A stretch of 64,000 nucleotides of DNA from Paenibacillus tyrphae (GCF_024158745.1 NZ_JAMZAW010000012.1:1-64000); one strand, 5' to 3'. Counted from the first letter of the stretch, positions 49,549-58,535 are shown. Made by a program: numbers and translations. Notes: generated from the letters alone by a model not told the origin.

Positions 49549-50498
49549 TCGGGATACTGCTGCCGGTGTACGGGCTGGTCAGGTCCATCGACGAGATCGA
49601 GCCGTTCTATACGCATATTTTCCACGGGCAGCCTCCGGGCGAAGCGCGGCTGCAGGATGCGATCTGGCGCTACCGGCAGCTTGGCACCTGCGATCCGCTC
49701 GCCTCCGTCACCCTAAGACAAGCGGAAGCGCTGGAGCGAAGGATCGGAGCGCTGCTATTGGACGAGGTTAGAGTCTACGTCGGCTGCAAGCATACGCCGC
49801 CTTTTGTCCCCGATGCGGCGGAGCAAATGATCCGGGACGGCGTACGTCGCGTGGCGACGCTTCCGGTAACGCCGCTGTATACGCGGTCCGGTACGGGAGC
49901 GTACCGCAAGCAGCTCCGGGACGCACTCCAGCGAACCGGCGTGGACCTCCCGGTTGTCGATATCGAGGGCTGGTGGGCCGAGCCGCGGTTCATCGACCTG
50001 TTGGGGCGGCGTCTTCGCTCGGCAGTAAACTGGTTGTCCGCAGACGGGCGGAGCGATTTCGTCGTGCTCTTCACCGCGCACAGCCAGCCGGGGCTGCCGC
50101 AGGCTAACGAGCGGTTCTGCACGGAGTTTGAAGCTTTGGCGGCAAGCGTCGCCAGAGCGGCGGGCGGCTATCCATGGAGGCTGGCGTACCGCAGTGGAGG
50201 ACCGGCGCCGCAGGTTTGGCTGGGCCCGGATGTACGGGAGGTCATTGAGGCGGAAGCCGCGGCCGGACGCAAAGCCGTCGTCGTATGCGAGCTGATGTCG
50301 TTGACCGAAAATGTGGAGGTGCTGTACGACGCGGGCATTGACTGCTGGGAGCTGGCCGCAAGGTGCGGGCTGGAGTTCGCGCGCACGGAGTTTCTAAACG
50401 ATGCGTACGAGTTTATGGATATGCTGAGCCGTTACGCCGCCCGCCGCATCAGGTGCAAGGACGATGCGTGCGGCACGGCTGGCGTGCTTAGAACCTGA
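49545..50498 (+). CDS. Ferrochelatase-like (HemH/CpfC family) protein
   Basis: 317 residues resembling coproporphyrin ferrochelatase: YTHIFHGQPPGEARLQDAIWRYRQLG, VYVGCKHTPPFV, FTAHSQPG with the metal-inserting His179, and NVEVLYD with Glu258 matching the catalytic His/Glu pair. YGTP near the N-terminus is altered to YGLV and HLEVLYD to NVEVLYD, so specificity may differ. Its place as fourth gene (4-bp overlap) of an iron-type ABC operon suggests handling of haem, another metal-tetrapyrrole, or metal insertion or removal after uptake. Confidence 0.82.
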   Translation: MIGILLPVYGLVRSIDEIEPFYTHIFHGQPPGEARLQDAIWRYRQLGTCDPLASVTLRQAEALERRIGALLLDEVRVYVGCKHTPPFVPDAAEQMIRDGVRRVATLPVTPLYTRSGTGAYRKQLRDALQRTGVDLPVVDIEGWWAEPRFIDLLGRRLRSAVNWLSADGRSDFVVLFTAHSQPGLPQANERFCTEFEALAASVARAAGGYPWRLAYRSGGPAPQVWLGPDVREVIEAEAAAGRKAVVVCELMSLTENVEVLYDAGIDCWELAARCGLEFARTEFLNDAYEFMDMLSRYAARRIRCKDDACGTAGVLRT

Positions 50499-50511
50499 GA
50501 TGAATAAAGCG

Positions 50512-50563
50512 AGGACCTGCTTTCCGGCCATCGTTGCTGCCGGGCTGCGGGTCCTTTTTTTGT
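50512..50563 (+). terminator. Terminator of the FecCD-HemH operon
   Basis: AGGACC-TGC...CCGGC with GCCGG...GC-GGGTCCT, then seven T. Confidence 0.85.
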
Positions 50564-50629
50564 ATAACAATAATGGGCGTCGGTCTCTCAAACAAAGGAA
50601 AGTGCATGCTGCGGACTGAAATTTGTTCG

Positions 50630-50681
50630 TTGACAAACGACGGGCGCATCAGTACAATGAATTTTATTAGTAATAATTACG
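50630..50681 (+). promoter_or_regulatory. Promoter with Zur box
   Basis: TTGACA (50630-50635), 17 bp, TACAAT (50653-50658). GTAATAATTAC (50670-50680), a perfect dyad of the Bacillus Zur-box core, lies over the start region, so zinc-loaded Zur should repress the two following genes. Confidence 0.8.
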
Positions 50682-50702
50682 TTTAAGGAAGGTTTGCTGA
50701 CA

Positions 50703-51926
50703 ATGGAACACAACACAACGAAAATACCGGTAACGGTGCTGAGCGGTTATTTGGGCGCCGGGAAGACGACCATCTTAAATTATGTGCTGAATCACCGCCA
50801 TGGGTTGAAGGTGGCGGTCATCGTCAACGATCTAAGCGAAGTAAACGTCGATGCGGCGCTGATTCAAGACGGAGGCGGACTGTCCCGCACGGACGAAAAG
50901 CTTGTGGAAATGTCGAACGGCTGCATCTGCTGCACGCTGCGGGAAGACTTGCTGCGCGAGGTGGAGCGGCTGGCGCTTGAAGGTCGGTTCGATTATATCC
51001 TGATCGAATCGACCGGGGTGGGCGAGCCGGTGCCGGTGGCGCAGACGTTCACGTACATCGACGAAGAGCACGGCATTGATCTGTCCCGCTGGTGCCGGTT
51101 GGACTGTATGGTCACAGTGGTCGACGCCTACCGGTTCTGGCACGACTATTCCTCCGGCGAGTCGCTGCTGGAGAGGCAGCAGGCCGTAGGCGCGGACGAT
51201 ACGCGCGATGTGGTCGACCTGCTGATCAACCAGATCGAGTTCTGCGACGTGCTTATCTTGAATAAATGCGATCTTGTCGAAGAGGAAGAGCTGAACGAGC
51301 TGGAGGGCGTCCTGAGAAAGCTTCAACCGCGAGCCAAGCTGCTGCGTGCGGAGCGGGGACAGGTGAATCCAGAGGAGATTTTGGACACCGGCTTGTTCGA
51401 CTTCGAAGCCGCAAGTACCTCGGCGGGATGGATGCAGGAGCTGATGAACGACCATCATACGCCCGAGACGGAAGAGTACGGCATCTCCTCGTTCGTGTAC
51501 GAACGCCGCCGTCCGTTCCATCCCGAACGGCTTACGGCGTGGATGTCCGACTGGCCGGAGGCCATCGTCCGCGCGAAGGGGACGGTATGGCTGGCGAGCC
51601 GCAACGCGCTTGCGCAAAGCTTGAGCCAGGCCGGCCCTTCGATTCAATTCGGCCCGGCCGGTTACTGGGTGGCCGCGCTCCCGGAAGCGGAGCGTCAGGC
51701 CATACTAGCCGAGGAGCCGGAGCTCGCGCAGCATTGGGATCCTGTCTTCGGGGACCGGACGACGAAGCTGGTCTTGATCGGGATTGCACCGGATAAGCGG
51801 CGGATCGAGGAGGAACTGGACGCGTGTCTGCTCACGGATGAGGAAATGGCCGGGGACTGGAGCTTGCTGCCCGACAGGCTACCGAACGTGTCGACGGAGC
51901 AACTGGAAGCGGGATTATTGCAATAA
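50703..51926 (+). CDS. COG0523 GTPase, zinc metallochaperone (ZagA/YciC-like)
   Basis: 407 residues: P-loop [10 protein letters not shown], the metal-binding NGCICCTL (CxCC motif), and NKCDL of the G-domain, then a CobW C-terminal domain ([22 protein letters not shown]). Zur-controlled members deliver zinc to essential enzymes during zinc starvation. ATG 50703 is ten bases after AAGGAAGG. The upstream Zur box and downstream zinc-free L33 gene support this over a cobalamin role. Confidence 0.92.
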   Translation: MEHNTTKIPVTVLSGYLGAGKTTILNYVLNHRHGLKVAVIVNDLSEVNVDAALIQDGGGLSRTDEKLVEMSNGCICCTLREDLLREVERLALEGRFDYILIESTGVGEPVPVAQTFTYIDEEHGIDLSRWCRLDCMVTVVDAYRFWHDYSSGESLLERQQAVGADDTRDVVDLLINQIEFCDVLILNKCDLVEEEELNELEGVLRKLQPRAKLLRAERGQVNPEEILDTGLFDFEAASTSAGWMQELMNDHHTPETEEYGISSFVYERRRPFHPERLTAWMSDWPEAIVRAKGTVWLASRNALAQSLSQAGPSIQFGPAGYWVAALPEAERQAILAEEPELAQHWDPVFGDRTTKLVLIGIAPDKRRIEEELDACLLTDEEMAGDWSLLPDRLPNVSTEQLEAGLLQ

Positions 51927-51957
51927 AACCGACATAGATTGGAAAGGAGTGTCCCTT

Positions 51958-52107
51958 ATGCGCGTCATCGTTACATTAGCCTGCACGGAATGCGGCGACC
52001 GGAATTACACTACAACCAAGAACAAGAAAACTCATCCGGGCCGGCTCGAGCTTCGCAAATACTGCTCCCGGCTCAAGAAGGTAACCCTGTACCGGGAAAC
52101 GCGGTAG
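51958..52107 (+). CDS. rpmG: Ribosomal protein L33, zinc-independent paralogue
   Basis: 49 residues: [20 protein letters not shown] then [17 protein letters not shown]. Only the first CxxC is kept; the second pair found in zinc-binding L33 is lost (CSRL), so it is the C-minus form that replaces the zinc form and frees zinc. AAAGGAG precedes ATG 51958. Cotranscribed with the COG0523 gene under Zur. Confidence 0.93.
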   Translation: MRVIVTLACTECGDRNYTTTKNKKTHPGRLELRKYCSRLKKVTLYRETR

Positions 52108-52146
52108 GACGCGGCAGGACGCGACAGGTATAGGATCAGGAACATA

Positions 52147-52176
52147 TTGACAATGCATCCTCCCCTCGGGTATCGT
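52147..52176 (+). promoter_or_regulatory. Promoter of the cobalamin-riboswitch transcript
   Basis: TTGACA (52147-52152), 18 bp, TATCGT (52171-52176). Confidence 0.6.
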
Positions 52177-52204
52177 TAGGTTCATAACAACCGAATACCG
52201 GGAA

Positions 52205-52395
52205 TCGGGTGCTTCGGACCTCGTCCGAAGCTTAAAAGGGAAGACGAGTGCAACTCCGTCGCGGTCCCGCCACTGTGAAGGGCGCTTGATTCAAGCTATC
52301 GCTCGGCAGCATGCCACTGAAGACATATCTTCGGGAAGGCGCCGAACGGGAAGCCCTAAGCCAGGATACCTGCCTGATCCGATAACACGTTGAAC
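52205..52395 (+). ncRNA. Cobalamin riboswitch
   Basis: The conserved blocks appear in order: AAAAGGGAAGACGAGTGCAA, GTCGCGGTCCCGCCACTGTGA, ATGCCACTGAAGACA, CGGGAAGGCGCCGAACGGGA, and AGCCCTAAGCCAGGATACCT. Adenosylcobalamin binding is expected to favour the terminator at 52500-52540. Confidence 0.95.
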
Positions 52396-52499
52396 CCTAC
52401 GGAGCATAGGGGGTGTTAGGATACGAAGAACGGATATGCCGATGCACGGGCTGCTGTCTTACAGACAGCGCATTCGGGCATGCACATACGGGTCTGAAG

Positions 52500-52542
52500 G
52501 GAGTATTTCTAACCGACAGGGTTGGAATGCTCCTTTTTCTTT
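52500..52542 (+). terminator. Riboswitch expression-platform terminator
   Basis: GGAGTATTTC-TAACC with GGTTGGAATGCTCC around GACAG, then TTTTTCTTTTTT, directly before the ferredoxin gene. Confidence 0.8.
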
Positions 52543-52567
52543 TTTCGAAAAGGAGGAGGCAGGAATA

Positions 52568-52942
52568 ATGACAACATGGAATTTGTCCGGAACGCGCCAC
52601 CATGTGCTTATCTGCAACGGCGGCAGCTGTATGAGGCAGCAGGGCGAGGAGGTAACCAAGGCAATCCGGGAGGAGATTGCCCGGCACCAGGCGGACGCGG
52701 TCGTTCACACGACAAGAACGCGGTGCAACGGACGGTGCGAAGACGGTTGTATCGTCATCGTCTATCCGGAGGGCGTCTGGTACAAGGAAATGACCCCCGA
52801 GCTGGGCCGGGAGCTGGTGCAGGAGCATTTGCTCGGCGGACGGCCGATGCAGGAGCAGGTCCTCTATACGTATCAGGAAGGATTCGTCGGGACGATCCGC
52901 GGGTCTGAAGGAACGCCGAAACCGCAGCCTTCGGACGGCTGA
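52568..52942 (+). CDS. (2Fe-2S) thioredoxin-like ferredoxin
   Basis: 124 residues of the COG3411-type ferredoxin: cluster ligands in ICNGGSCMRQ (two Cys) and TRCNGRCEDGC (three Cys). Such proteins accompany cobalamin synthesis or corrinoid genes and probably supply electrons, for example for cobalt reduction. ATG 52568 has GGAGGAGGC ten bases upstream. It is the only gene directly behind the cobalamin riboswitch. Confidence 0.88.
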   Translation: MTTWNLSGTRHHVLICNGGSCMRQQGEEVTKAIREEIARHQADAVVHTTRTRCNGRCEDGCIVIVYPEGVWYKEMTPELGRELVQEHLLGGRPMQEQVLYTYQEGFVGTIRGSEGTPKPQPSDG

Positions 52943-52954
52943 TGAGCAGCGGTT

Positions 52955-52983
52955 TTGCAACCAACCGGATTCCGTGCTATAAT
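52955..52983 (+). promoter_or_regulatory. Promoter of the CDF-FetAB operon
   Basis: TTGCAA (52955-52960), 17 bp, TATAAT (52978-52983). The transcript begins with a leader of about 135 bases containing an intrinsic terminator. Confidence 0.65.
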
Positions 52984-53058
52984 GATCGATGTTATTTTTT
53001 GAGCGTGGTGATGGTTATGATTCTGCATAGGACTGATTTGCCTCATAAAAAAGCTTTT

Positions 53059-53093
53059 CCAACCCTTGGCCGGACGGCTGGGGGTTTTTTGTT
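53059..53093 (+). terminator. Terminator inside the CDF leader
   Basis: AACCCTTGGCC with GGCTGGGGGTT around GGAC, then TTTTTTG, lying between promoter and gene; it implies readthrough control. Confidence 0.75.
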
Positions 53094-53126
53094 TCCTATG
53101 GGAAAAAGTTCTGGCGGGGGTCATAA

Positions 53127-54017
53127 ATGATGAGTAAGGGGAACAATGCTTCCATTGCGGCCGTATGGATCAGCCTGATCAGCAATATCGTTCTTACGCT
53201 GCTCAAGCTGATCGTCGGCTTTCTATCCGGCAGCCAAGTGCTGCTTGCGGACGGTGTGCACAATGCCGGCGACGTCATTGCGACGGCCGCGGCATTAAGC
53301 TCGATGCGGATTTCCAAGCGTCCGGCGGACGAGGACCATCCGTACGGACACGGCAAAGCCGAGGTGCTCGGCTCCGCCTTCGTAGCCATTGTGCTGGCGC
53401 TCGCCGCCTTGTTCATCGGTTATCACGCCGCTGCCGCGTTGTTCGAGGAACCGGCGGAAGCCAGCGTGCTGGCGCTGACCGCGGCCTTGGTTTCATTGGT
53501 CTGGAAGCAGGCCCTGTATATGTACACGATCCGGATCGGAAGACAGACGAACAGCAAAGGGCTGATCGCCACAGCTTACGACCATCTGGCCGACGTCTAC
53601 GCGTCGCTTGCGGCCGTCGTAGGCATCGCGCTTGCGATGCTCGGCGAGGCTTGGAGCATCCCGTACTTGGCCTACGGCGATCCGCTCGCCGGGATTATCG
53701 TTTCGATTCTTGTCCTGAAGCTGGCTTACTCGATGGGGCAGGAATCGTTCGACGTGCTGATGGAAAAAGCGGTGAAGCCGGAGAAGCTGGGCGAATACGC
53801 GGCTCTCATCCAAACGATTCCGCAGGTGAAGCGGATCGACCGGCTTCGGGCGAGAGAGCACGGGCATTACATTTTGGTCGATCTACGGGTCAGCATTCCT
53901 GGCGAGCTTACGGTCCAGGAAGGGCATGATATTTCCCGGCAAATCAAGCGGGCGATCATGGAGCGGCATGCCGATGTCGATGAAGTGCTCATCCATTTGA
54001 ATCCATGGTACGAATAA
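53127..54017 (+). CDS. Cation diffusion facilitator (metal exporter)
   Basis: 296 residues with six membrane helices; metal sites HNAGD (helix II; HxxxD) and YDHLADVYAS (helix V; HxxxD), plus the His-rich DEDHPYGHGKAEV loop, and a cytoplasmic C-terminal domain. It exports divalent metals (Zn, Co, Ni, Fe or Mn) in exchange for protons. Start ATG 53127 or 53130 after GGGGG. The end overlaps any upstream start of the next ATPase gene, so the three genes form an operon. Confidence 0.92.
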   Translation: MMSKGNNASIAAVWISLISNIVLTLLKLIVGFLSGSQVLLADGVHNAGDVIATAAALSSMRISKRPADEDHPYGHGKAEVLGSAFVAIVLALAALFIGYHAAAALFEEPAEASVLALTAALVSLVWKQALYMYTIRIGRQTNSKGLIATAYDHLADVYASLAAVVGIALAMLGEAWSIPYLAYGDPLAGIIVSILVLKLAYSMGQESFDVLMEKAVKPEKLGEYAALIQTIPQVKRIDRLRAREHGHYILVDLRVSIPGELTVQEGHDISRQIKRAIMERHADVDEVLIHLNPWYE

Positions 54018-54043
54018 GCTTTTCGAAAAAGGGGGCGCTCGGA

Positions 54044-54826
54044 TTGGCATCCGTATTATCGATGGAAAAGCTTGCGAAATACCGGCAGCGGGGCGGTGAA
54101 GGAAGTGCTGCGTTATTCAGCGGCATAACAGCCGAACTGGAGGAAGGCGGCATGGTCGCGCTGCTCGGCGCTTCCGGGCAGGGCAAAAGCACGCTGCTGC
54201 GCATCCTCGCGTGGCTGGACGCCGCAGACGAGGGGGAGCTGCGGCTGGGCGGCAAGTCAGCTTCCGCATGGAAGCCGCAGGAGTGGCGGACGAAGGTAGC
54301 TTACGTCGCTCAGCAGGCCGTCATGCTGCCGGGAACCGTGGAGGACAATCTGTGCACGGTCAGCCGCCTGCACCGCCGCCCGTTCGACCGTCAGCTTGCC
54401 GCCCGCTGCATGGAAGCGCTTGGTCTCGGCGGGATGGCTTGGAGCAAGCCTGCGGGCGAGCTGTCCGGCGGTGAAAAGCAGCGGCTCGCGCTGGTCCGCT
54501 CGCTCCTGCTTCGGCCGGCTGTTCTGCTGCTCGACGAAGTTACCGCATCCTTGGACCCGCACAGCCGGACGGCAGCCGAGCGGCTGCTGCGGGAATGGAA
54601 CGAGCAGGAAGGGACTGCGCAGCTGTGGGTGACGCACGATCTGGAGCAGGCGCGCAGCGTCAGCCGGCGCGTATGGTTTATGGCCGAGGGAACGCTGCTG
54701 GAGAATCGGGAAACGCAGGACTTCTTTCATGCTCCGGACACGGAGCACGGCCGCCGGTTCGCGGCAGCGTTATCCGTTGCGGCCGCCCCGGGGAAGGAGT
54801 GTGCGGAATGTCCAACCTGGCGTTAA
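54044..54826 (+). CDS. FetA-like ABC ATPase (iron export)
   Basis: 260 residues: Walker A LLGASGQGKST, signature LSGGEKQRLAL, Walker B AVLLLDEVTASLD. With the following permease it resembles E. coli FetAB (YbbLM), reported to export iron under oxidative stress. TTG 54044 lies eight bases after AAAAAGGGGG; ATG 54005 inside the CDF gene has no site. Coupled to the permease by a 19-bp overlap. Confidence 0.87.
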   Translation: MASVLSMEKLAKYRQRGGEGSAALFSGITAELEEGGMVALLGASGQGKSTLLRILAWLDAADEGELRLGGKSASAWKPQEWRTKVAYVAQQAVMLPGTVEDNLCTVSRLHRRPFDRQLAARCMEALGLGGMAWSKPAGELSGGEKQRLALVRSLLLRPAVLLLDEVTASLDPHSRTAAERLLREWNEQEGTAQLWVTHDLEQARSVSRRVWFMAEGTLLENRETQDFFHAPDTEHGRRFAAALSVAAAPGKECAECPTWR

Positions 54827-55560
54827 TCAGCACGCTGGTGTTCGTCGTCGTGACGATGCTCGTCTCCGTCTGGCAGAAGCTCGGCCTGGAGAAAGACATA
54901 GCGATCGGCACCATTCGATCCGCGGTACAGCTGCTGCTCGTCGGGTATGTGCTCCAGTTCGTCTTCCATACGGACAATCCCTGGTTCATGGTGTTGATCG
55001 TCAGCGTGATGATTGCGGTCGCTTCATGGAACGCCGGGCAGCGTGCCAAAGGCGTCGTCGGCATCCGGCTGCGCATTGCCGTCGCGATTACGGCAACGGA
55101 AGTGATCACGATGACGCTACTGCTAGGCCTCGGTATTATTCAGCCGACGCCGCAGTACATCATCCCGATCAGCGGCATTACGATCGGCACTGCGATGATC
55201 GTCTCGGGCTTGCTGCTGAACCAGATGAAGCGGGAGCTGGAATCCTCCCGCGGCGAGATCGAAGCCTTGCTGGCGCTCGGCGCGACGCTGCGGCAGGCGA
55301 TTCAGCAATCGCTCAAGCGCTCGATCAAGTCCAGCATGATCCCGACGATCGATTCGATGAAGACGGTCGGCCTCGTTCAGCTTCCGGGCATGATGACCGG
55401 GATGATCGTGGCAGGAGCGAATCCGGTCGAAGCGGTGCGGTACCAGATCTTGATCATGTTTGTGCTTTCCTCTTCAGCGGCGATTACGGGAATGCTGCTT
55501 GGGTTGATCAGCTACAAGCTGTGGTTTACCCGTGACGGCCGTTTGCGGCCGGGCGGATAG
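54808..55560 (+). CDS. FetB-like ABC permease (UPF0014)
   Basis: 250 residues, about seven membrane helices; IGTIRSAVQLLLVGYVLQFVF, ISGITIGTAMIVSGLLLNQ and TVGLVQLPGMMTGMIVAGANPVEAVRYQI are the UPF0014/YbbM hallmarks. ATG 54808 has GAAGGAG upstream. Last gene of the CDF-FetAB metal efflux operon. Confidence 0.9.
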   Translation: MSNLALISTLVFVVVTMLVSVWQKLGLEKDIAIGTIRSAVQLLLVGYVLQFVFHTDNPWFMVLIVSVMIAVASWNAGQRAKGVVGIRLRIAVAITATEVITMTLLLGLGIIQPTPQYIIPISGITIGTAMIVSGLLLNQMKRELESSRGEIEALLALGATLRQAIQQSLKRSIKSSMIPTIDSMKTVGLVQLPGMMTGMIVAGANPVEAVRYQILIMFVLSSSAAITGMLLGLISYKLWFTRDGRLRPGG

Positions 55561-55594
55561 GATGCGGAGAATTTAGGACAGCCCATTGGACTTG

Positions 55595-56350
55595 TCACGA
55601 TTCTTGTTTTTGAATTTTAGACGGATTGTTGATTTTGTACGGTACGGGATGCCGCGTAAGCTTCTTGGCGATGATCTTTGCCTCAAAGGTAATCGTGTCG
55701 CCGATATCAAGTTCCAGCTTCTTCATCGTGGCGCTGTTGCTGGACCAGGCTTCGCCGATTTCGGTCGCCGGCTCGGCGATGGAAACCGCCTCGTAAATAA
55801 TCACTTCATCGTCATTGTCGGAGAAATTGTTCGGTACGGTTGTAAATTGTTTTACCGTGGCGGTCATTTTAACTTTTTCTTCCGGAAGCTGCAGCTTCGG
55901 CGCTTTTTCTTTCTTGGTCTTCCCCTTTGTCGGCTGTTCTGCGGTCTCCGGCTCTTCGGCCTGAGGCTTCTTAACCTCGGGGGCTTCAAGCTCCGGGGGA
56001 GGCTCTAATGATGTTTCGGTTGCCGTAACCGCTGGAACGGCGCTGACCGGTTCCGCCGCATCCTCTGCACCGACGGCTGACTTCTGCCCGTAAGTTGAAG
56101 CCTGCATCTCCTTCAGATAGGACGGGTGGATGCAGTGCAGCCGCTTGTCTTCCAATTCGATGACAGCCGTCATTTTATCGACAAAGCCGATCAACCGGCA
56201 GGCCAACATGAGTCCGTTTCTCTTGTAGAAAAAGGTTTTGGCTTTGGACGCTTTCTCCGAAAGCAAATTCCATTCTTTGCATTGCTCAATGAGTGCCGCC
56301 TCGTCGCTAAAAGCGGTATAAGCCGCAGGCTCGATAAGGAATAGTTGCAC
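55595..56350 (-). CDS. Unrecognised two-domain protein with acidic linker
   Basis: 251 residues, no family recognised. An N-terminal domain (residues 1-85, FFYKRNGLMLACRLIGFVDKMTAVIEL) is joined to a C-terminal beta-rich domain (about 165-251, MTATVKQFTTVPNNFSDNDDEVIIYEAVSI) by a Pro/Glu/Lys-rich disordered linker. Soluble. GTG at 56350 with GGAGAG upstream. Alone on its strand. Confidence 0.65.
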   Translation of the reverse strand: MQLFLIEPAAYTAFSDEAALIEQCKEWNLLSEKASKAKTFFYKRNGLMLACRLIGFVDKMTAVIELEDKRLHCIHPSYLKEMQASTYGQKSAVGAEDAAEPVSAVPAVTATETSLEPPPELEAPEVKKPQAEEPETAEQPTKGKTKKEKAPKLQLPEEKVKMTATVKQFTTVPNNFSDNDDEVIIYEAVSIAEPATEIGEAWSSNSATMKKLELDIGDTITFEAKIIAKKLTRHPVPYKINNPSKIQKQES

Positions 56351-56630
56351 CTGATCTTCTCTCCATTTCGTTTATACTGCCGCGTTTAGTTTATAGTTCC
56401 CTGAAGCATGATTTTCTTTTATCGTTCCAACTAGAGTATACAGCATCTGCAATGGAATATAAATGTAGGCCTAAACGGCTTGTTTTTCAGCGGAGCCGAT
56501 CCACCTCTTGCTCATTATTGCGCGGTTTTGTCGGATCTTGATCTATACATTTAAAAAGCGCTGCGTTAGAATGGGAATCAATTTAGCGGATGTTTCGCGA
56601 CTAACAATAGATGCGGAGGTTCGTCAGCCT

Positions 56631-57596
56631 ATGAAAGCGCTGTTGGCGGGTTTGGGAGTCGCCGGGTTCGGCATGTACAAAAAGCTAAAGCAGCACGGGG
56701 GGATTGAAGTGGCGGTCGTCGAGCCCAATCCGGCGATGAAGGAGAAGCTCGGTGCGGACGATACGCCTTTTTATACTTCGCTGGAGGAAGCGCTTGCAGC
56801 GGAAAAGCCGGATATTTTCGTCAATGTGACGCCGCCCAATGTGCATACCGCGATCAACAACCGGGTATTCGATCTCGGGCTGCCGGTGCTGTGCGAGAAG
56901 CCTATCGCTTTCGATTACAACGATTCGATTCAGATCGTGGAACGGTCCGTGCAAGAGCGAATTCCGTTCATGATCGCGGAAAACTACCGCCGCTTCCCGT
57001 ACATGCGGAAGCTGAAAGCGCTGCTCGACGCCGGAACGATCGGCCGGATTTCGACCATCGACGTTCAGTTTTACCGGTACCACCACACGCAGCGCAACTA
57101 TACCGTCAGCCTGCCGGACGATATCGCGGTGCACCATTTTGATCTGATGCGCTATTTGACCGCGAAGGAGGGCGTCCGTATTTTTGCCCGGAATTTCAAT
57201 CCGGTCGGCAGTTGGAGCGGGGAGCCGGCGAACATTAACCTGTACGCGTTTCTGGAGATGGAGGACGGGATCGCGGTAAGCTATACCGGCTCGATTACGT
57301 CCCGGGGCGAACAAACCGAATGGGGCGGGAATTGGCGAATCGAAGGGACGACAGGCGTCATCGAAGTGAAAAAAAAGGAGCTGCTTCTGTTCAAGGAAGG
57401 TGCCGTCACCCGTTTCGACGATTACAGCGACGTTGTGGCAACGGATACGCTCACCGAGTTCCTGGATTCGCTGCGCGAAGGCCGGGAAAGCGAGACGAGC
57501 GGACGCGATTACCTTCGGACGCAAGGACTGGTGTATTATGCGGCCGAATCGAGTCGCGAAGGCCGGGCTCTGGAAATTCAGCTGCACTGCATATAA
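56631..57596 (+). CDS. Gfo/Idh/MocA-family oxidoreductase
   Basis: 321 residues: N-terminal Rossmann GLGVAGFGMYKKL, VNVTPPNVHT, the catalytic-region VLCEKPIAFD, and HHFDLMRYL in the C-terminal domain. These enzymes oxidise sugars, inositols or their acids with NAD(P). ATG 56631 follows GCGGAGG; the longer upstream frame has no site. First of three genes that look like a sugar-degradation operon. Confidence 0.88.
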   Translation: MKALLAGLGVAGFGMYKKLKQHGGIEVAVVEPNPAMKEKLGADDTPFYTSLEEALAAEKPDIFVNVTPPNVHTAINNRVFDLGLPVLCEKPIAFDYNDSIQIVERSVQERIPFMIAENYRRFPYMRKLKALLDAGTIGRISTIDVQFYRYHHTQRNYTVSLPDDIAVHHFDLMRYLTAKEGVRIFARNFNPVGSWSGEPANINLYAFLEMEDGIAVSYTGSITSRGEQTEWGGNWRIEGTTGVIEVKKKELLLFKEGAVTRFDDYSDVVATDTLTEFLDSLREGRESETSGRDYLRTQGLVYYAAESSREGRALEIQLHCI

Positions 57597-57656
57597 AATG
57601 AAGACGAGAGCACGATGTTCAGTAGGTGATAGCGGCATGCTTAAGGAGGAACTAAG

Positions 57657-58514
57657 GTGAGAATCGATGCGCACCAGCATTACTGGAAGCTGGAACGAGG
57701 CGATTACGGCTGGATTACGCCGGAGATGAGCGCGTTGTACCGGGATTACGAGCCCTGTGATCTAGAGGCTCATCTGGCGACGAACCGGATCGATCGGACG
57801 ATTGTCGTTCAAGCGGCGCCTACGCTGTCGGACACGGACTATATGCTGGAGCTGGCCGGGCGATCCGAACGCATTGCAGGGGTTGTCGGCTGGATCGATC
57901 TGGAGAGTCCGGATTACCGGGAGCAGTACCGGAATTTTAAGCGGCATCCGGCGTTCGTCGGCTTTCGGACCATGATTCAAGAGATGGAGCGGGCGGAAGA
58001 CATGCTCCGGCCGCACATCGTCGAGGCGATGCGATTTTTTGCCGAGGAAGACTTTCCGGTGGACCTGCTGCTGAAATCGCATCAGCTGCCGGCGGTGCTC
58101 AAGCTGCTGGAACAGACGCCGAACCTGCGGGCGGTGATCGACCATATCGCGAAGCCGCATATCGCCGCAGGCGAATGGGAGCCTTGGAGCGCTCAATTGG
58201 CGGAGGCTGCAGCGTCAAACCCGCGGCTGTACTGCAAACTGTCGGGAATGGTCACGGAGGCCGACCACCGGAATTGGAAGCCGGAGCAGATCGTCCGGTA
58301 TGTGAGGCATGTGGTGTCCGTTTTTGGCACGGACCGGGTCATGTTCGGCAGCGATTGGCCCGTCTGCCTGCTGGCGGCAAGCTATGATCAGGTCGTGGAG
58401 CTGCTGGACAGCGCACTGCCCGACGGGCTAGGGGAATCGGAGAGGGAAGCCGTCTTTGGCGGCAACGCCCTTCGATTTTACAAGCTGGAGCATCTGCTGT
58501 TAAGCGGATCGTAA
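57657..58514 (+). CDS. Amidohydrolase-2 / sugar-lactonase-like hydrolase
   Basis: 285 residues: metal motif RIDAHQHYW at the start, FRTMIQEME, VIDHIAKPH, and MFGSDWPVCLL with the last metal Asp, the pattern of L-fuconolactonase and related lactone hydrolases. It fits downstream of an oxidoreductase that makes a lactone. GTG 57657 follows GGAGGAACTAAG. Confidence 0.88.
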   Translation: MRIDAHQHYWKLERGDYGWITPEMSALYRDYEPCDLEAHLATNRIDRTIVVQAAPTLSDTDYMLELAGRSERIAGVVGWIDLESPDYREQYRNFKRHPAFVGFRTMIQEMERAEDMLRPHIVEAMRFFAEEDFPVDLLLKSHQLPAVLKLLEQTPNLRAVIDHIAKPHIAAGEWEPWSAQLAEAAASNPRLYCKLSGMVTEADHRNWKPEQIVRYVRHVVSVFGTDRVMFGSDWPVCLLAASYDQVVELLDSALPDGLGESEREAVFGGNALRFYKLEHLLLSGS

Positions 58515-58535
58515 AAACGCAGGTGTAGCGTAGAA

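Noticed and set aside
52942..53130. A 62-codon open frame between the ferredoxin and CDF genes
   Set aside because: It runs through a promoter and a terminator hairpin and has no family-like sequence; the stretch is better read as a regulatory leader.
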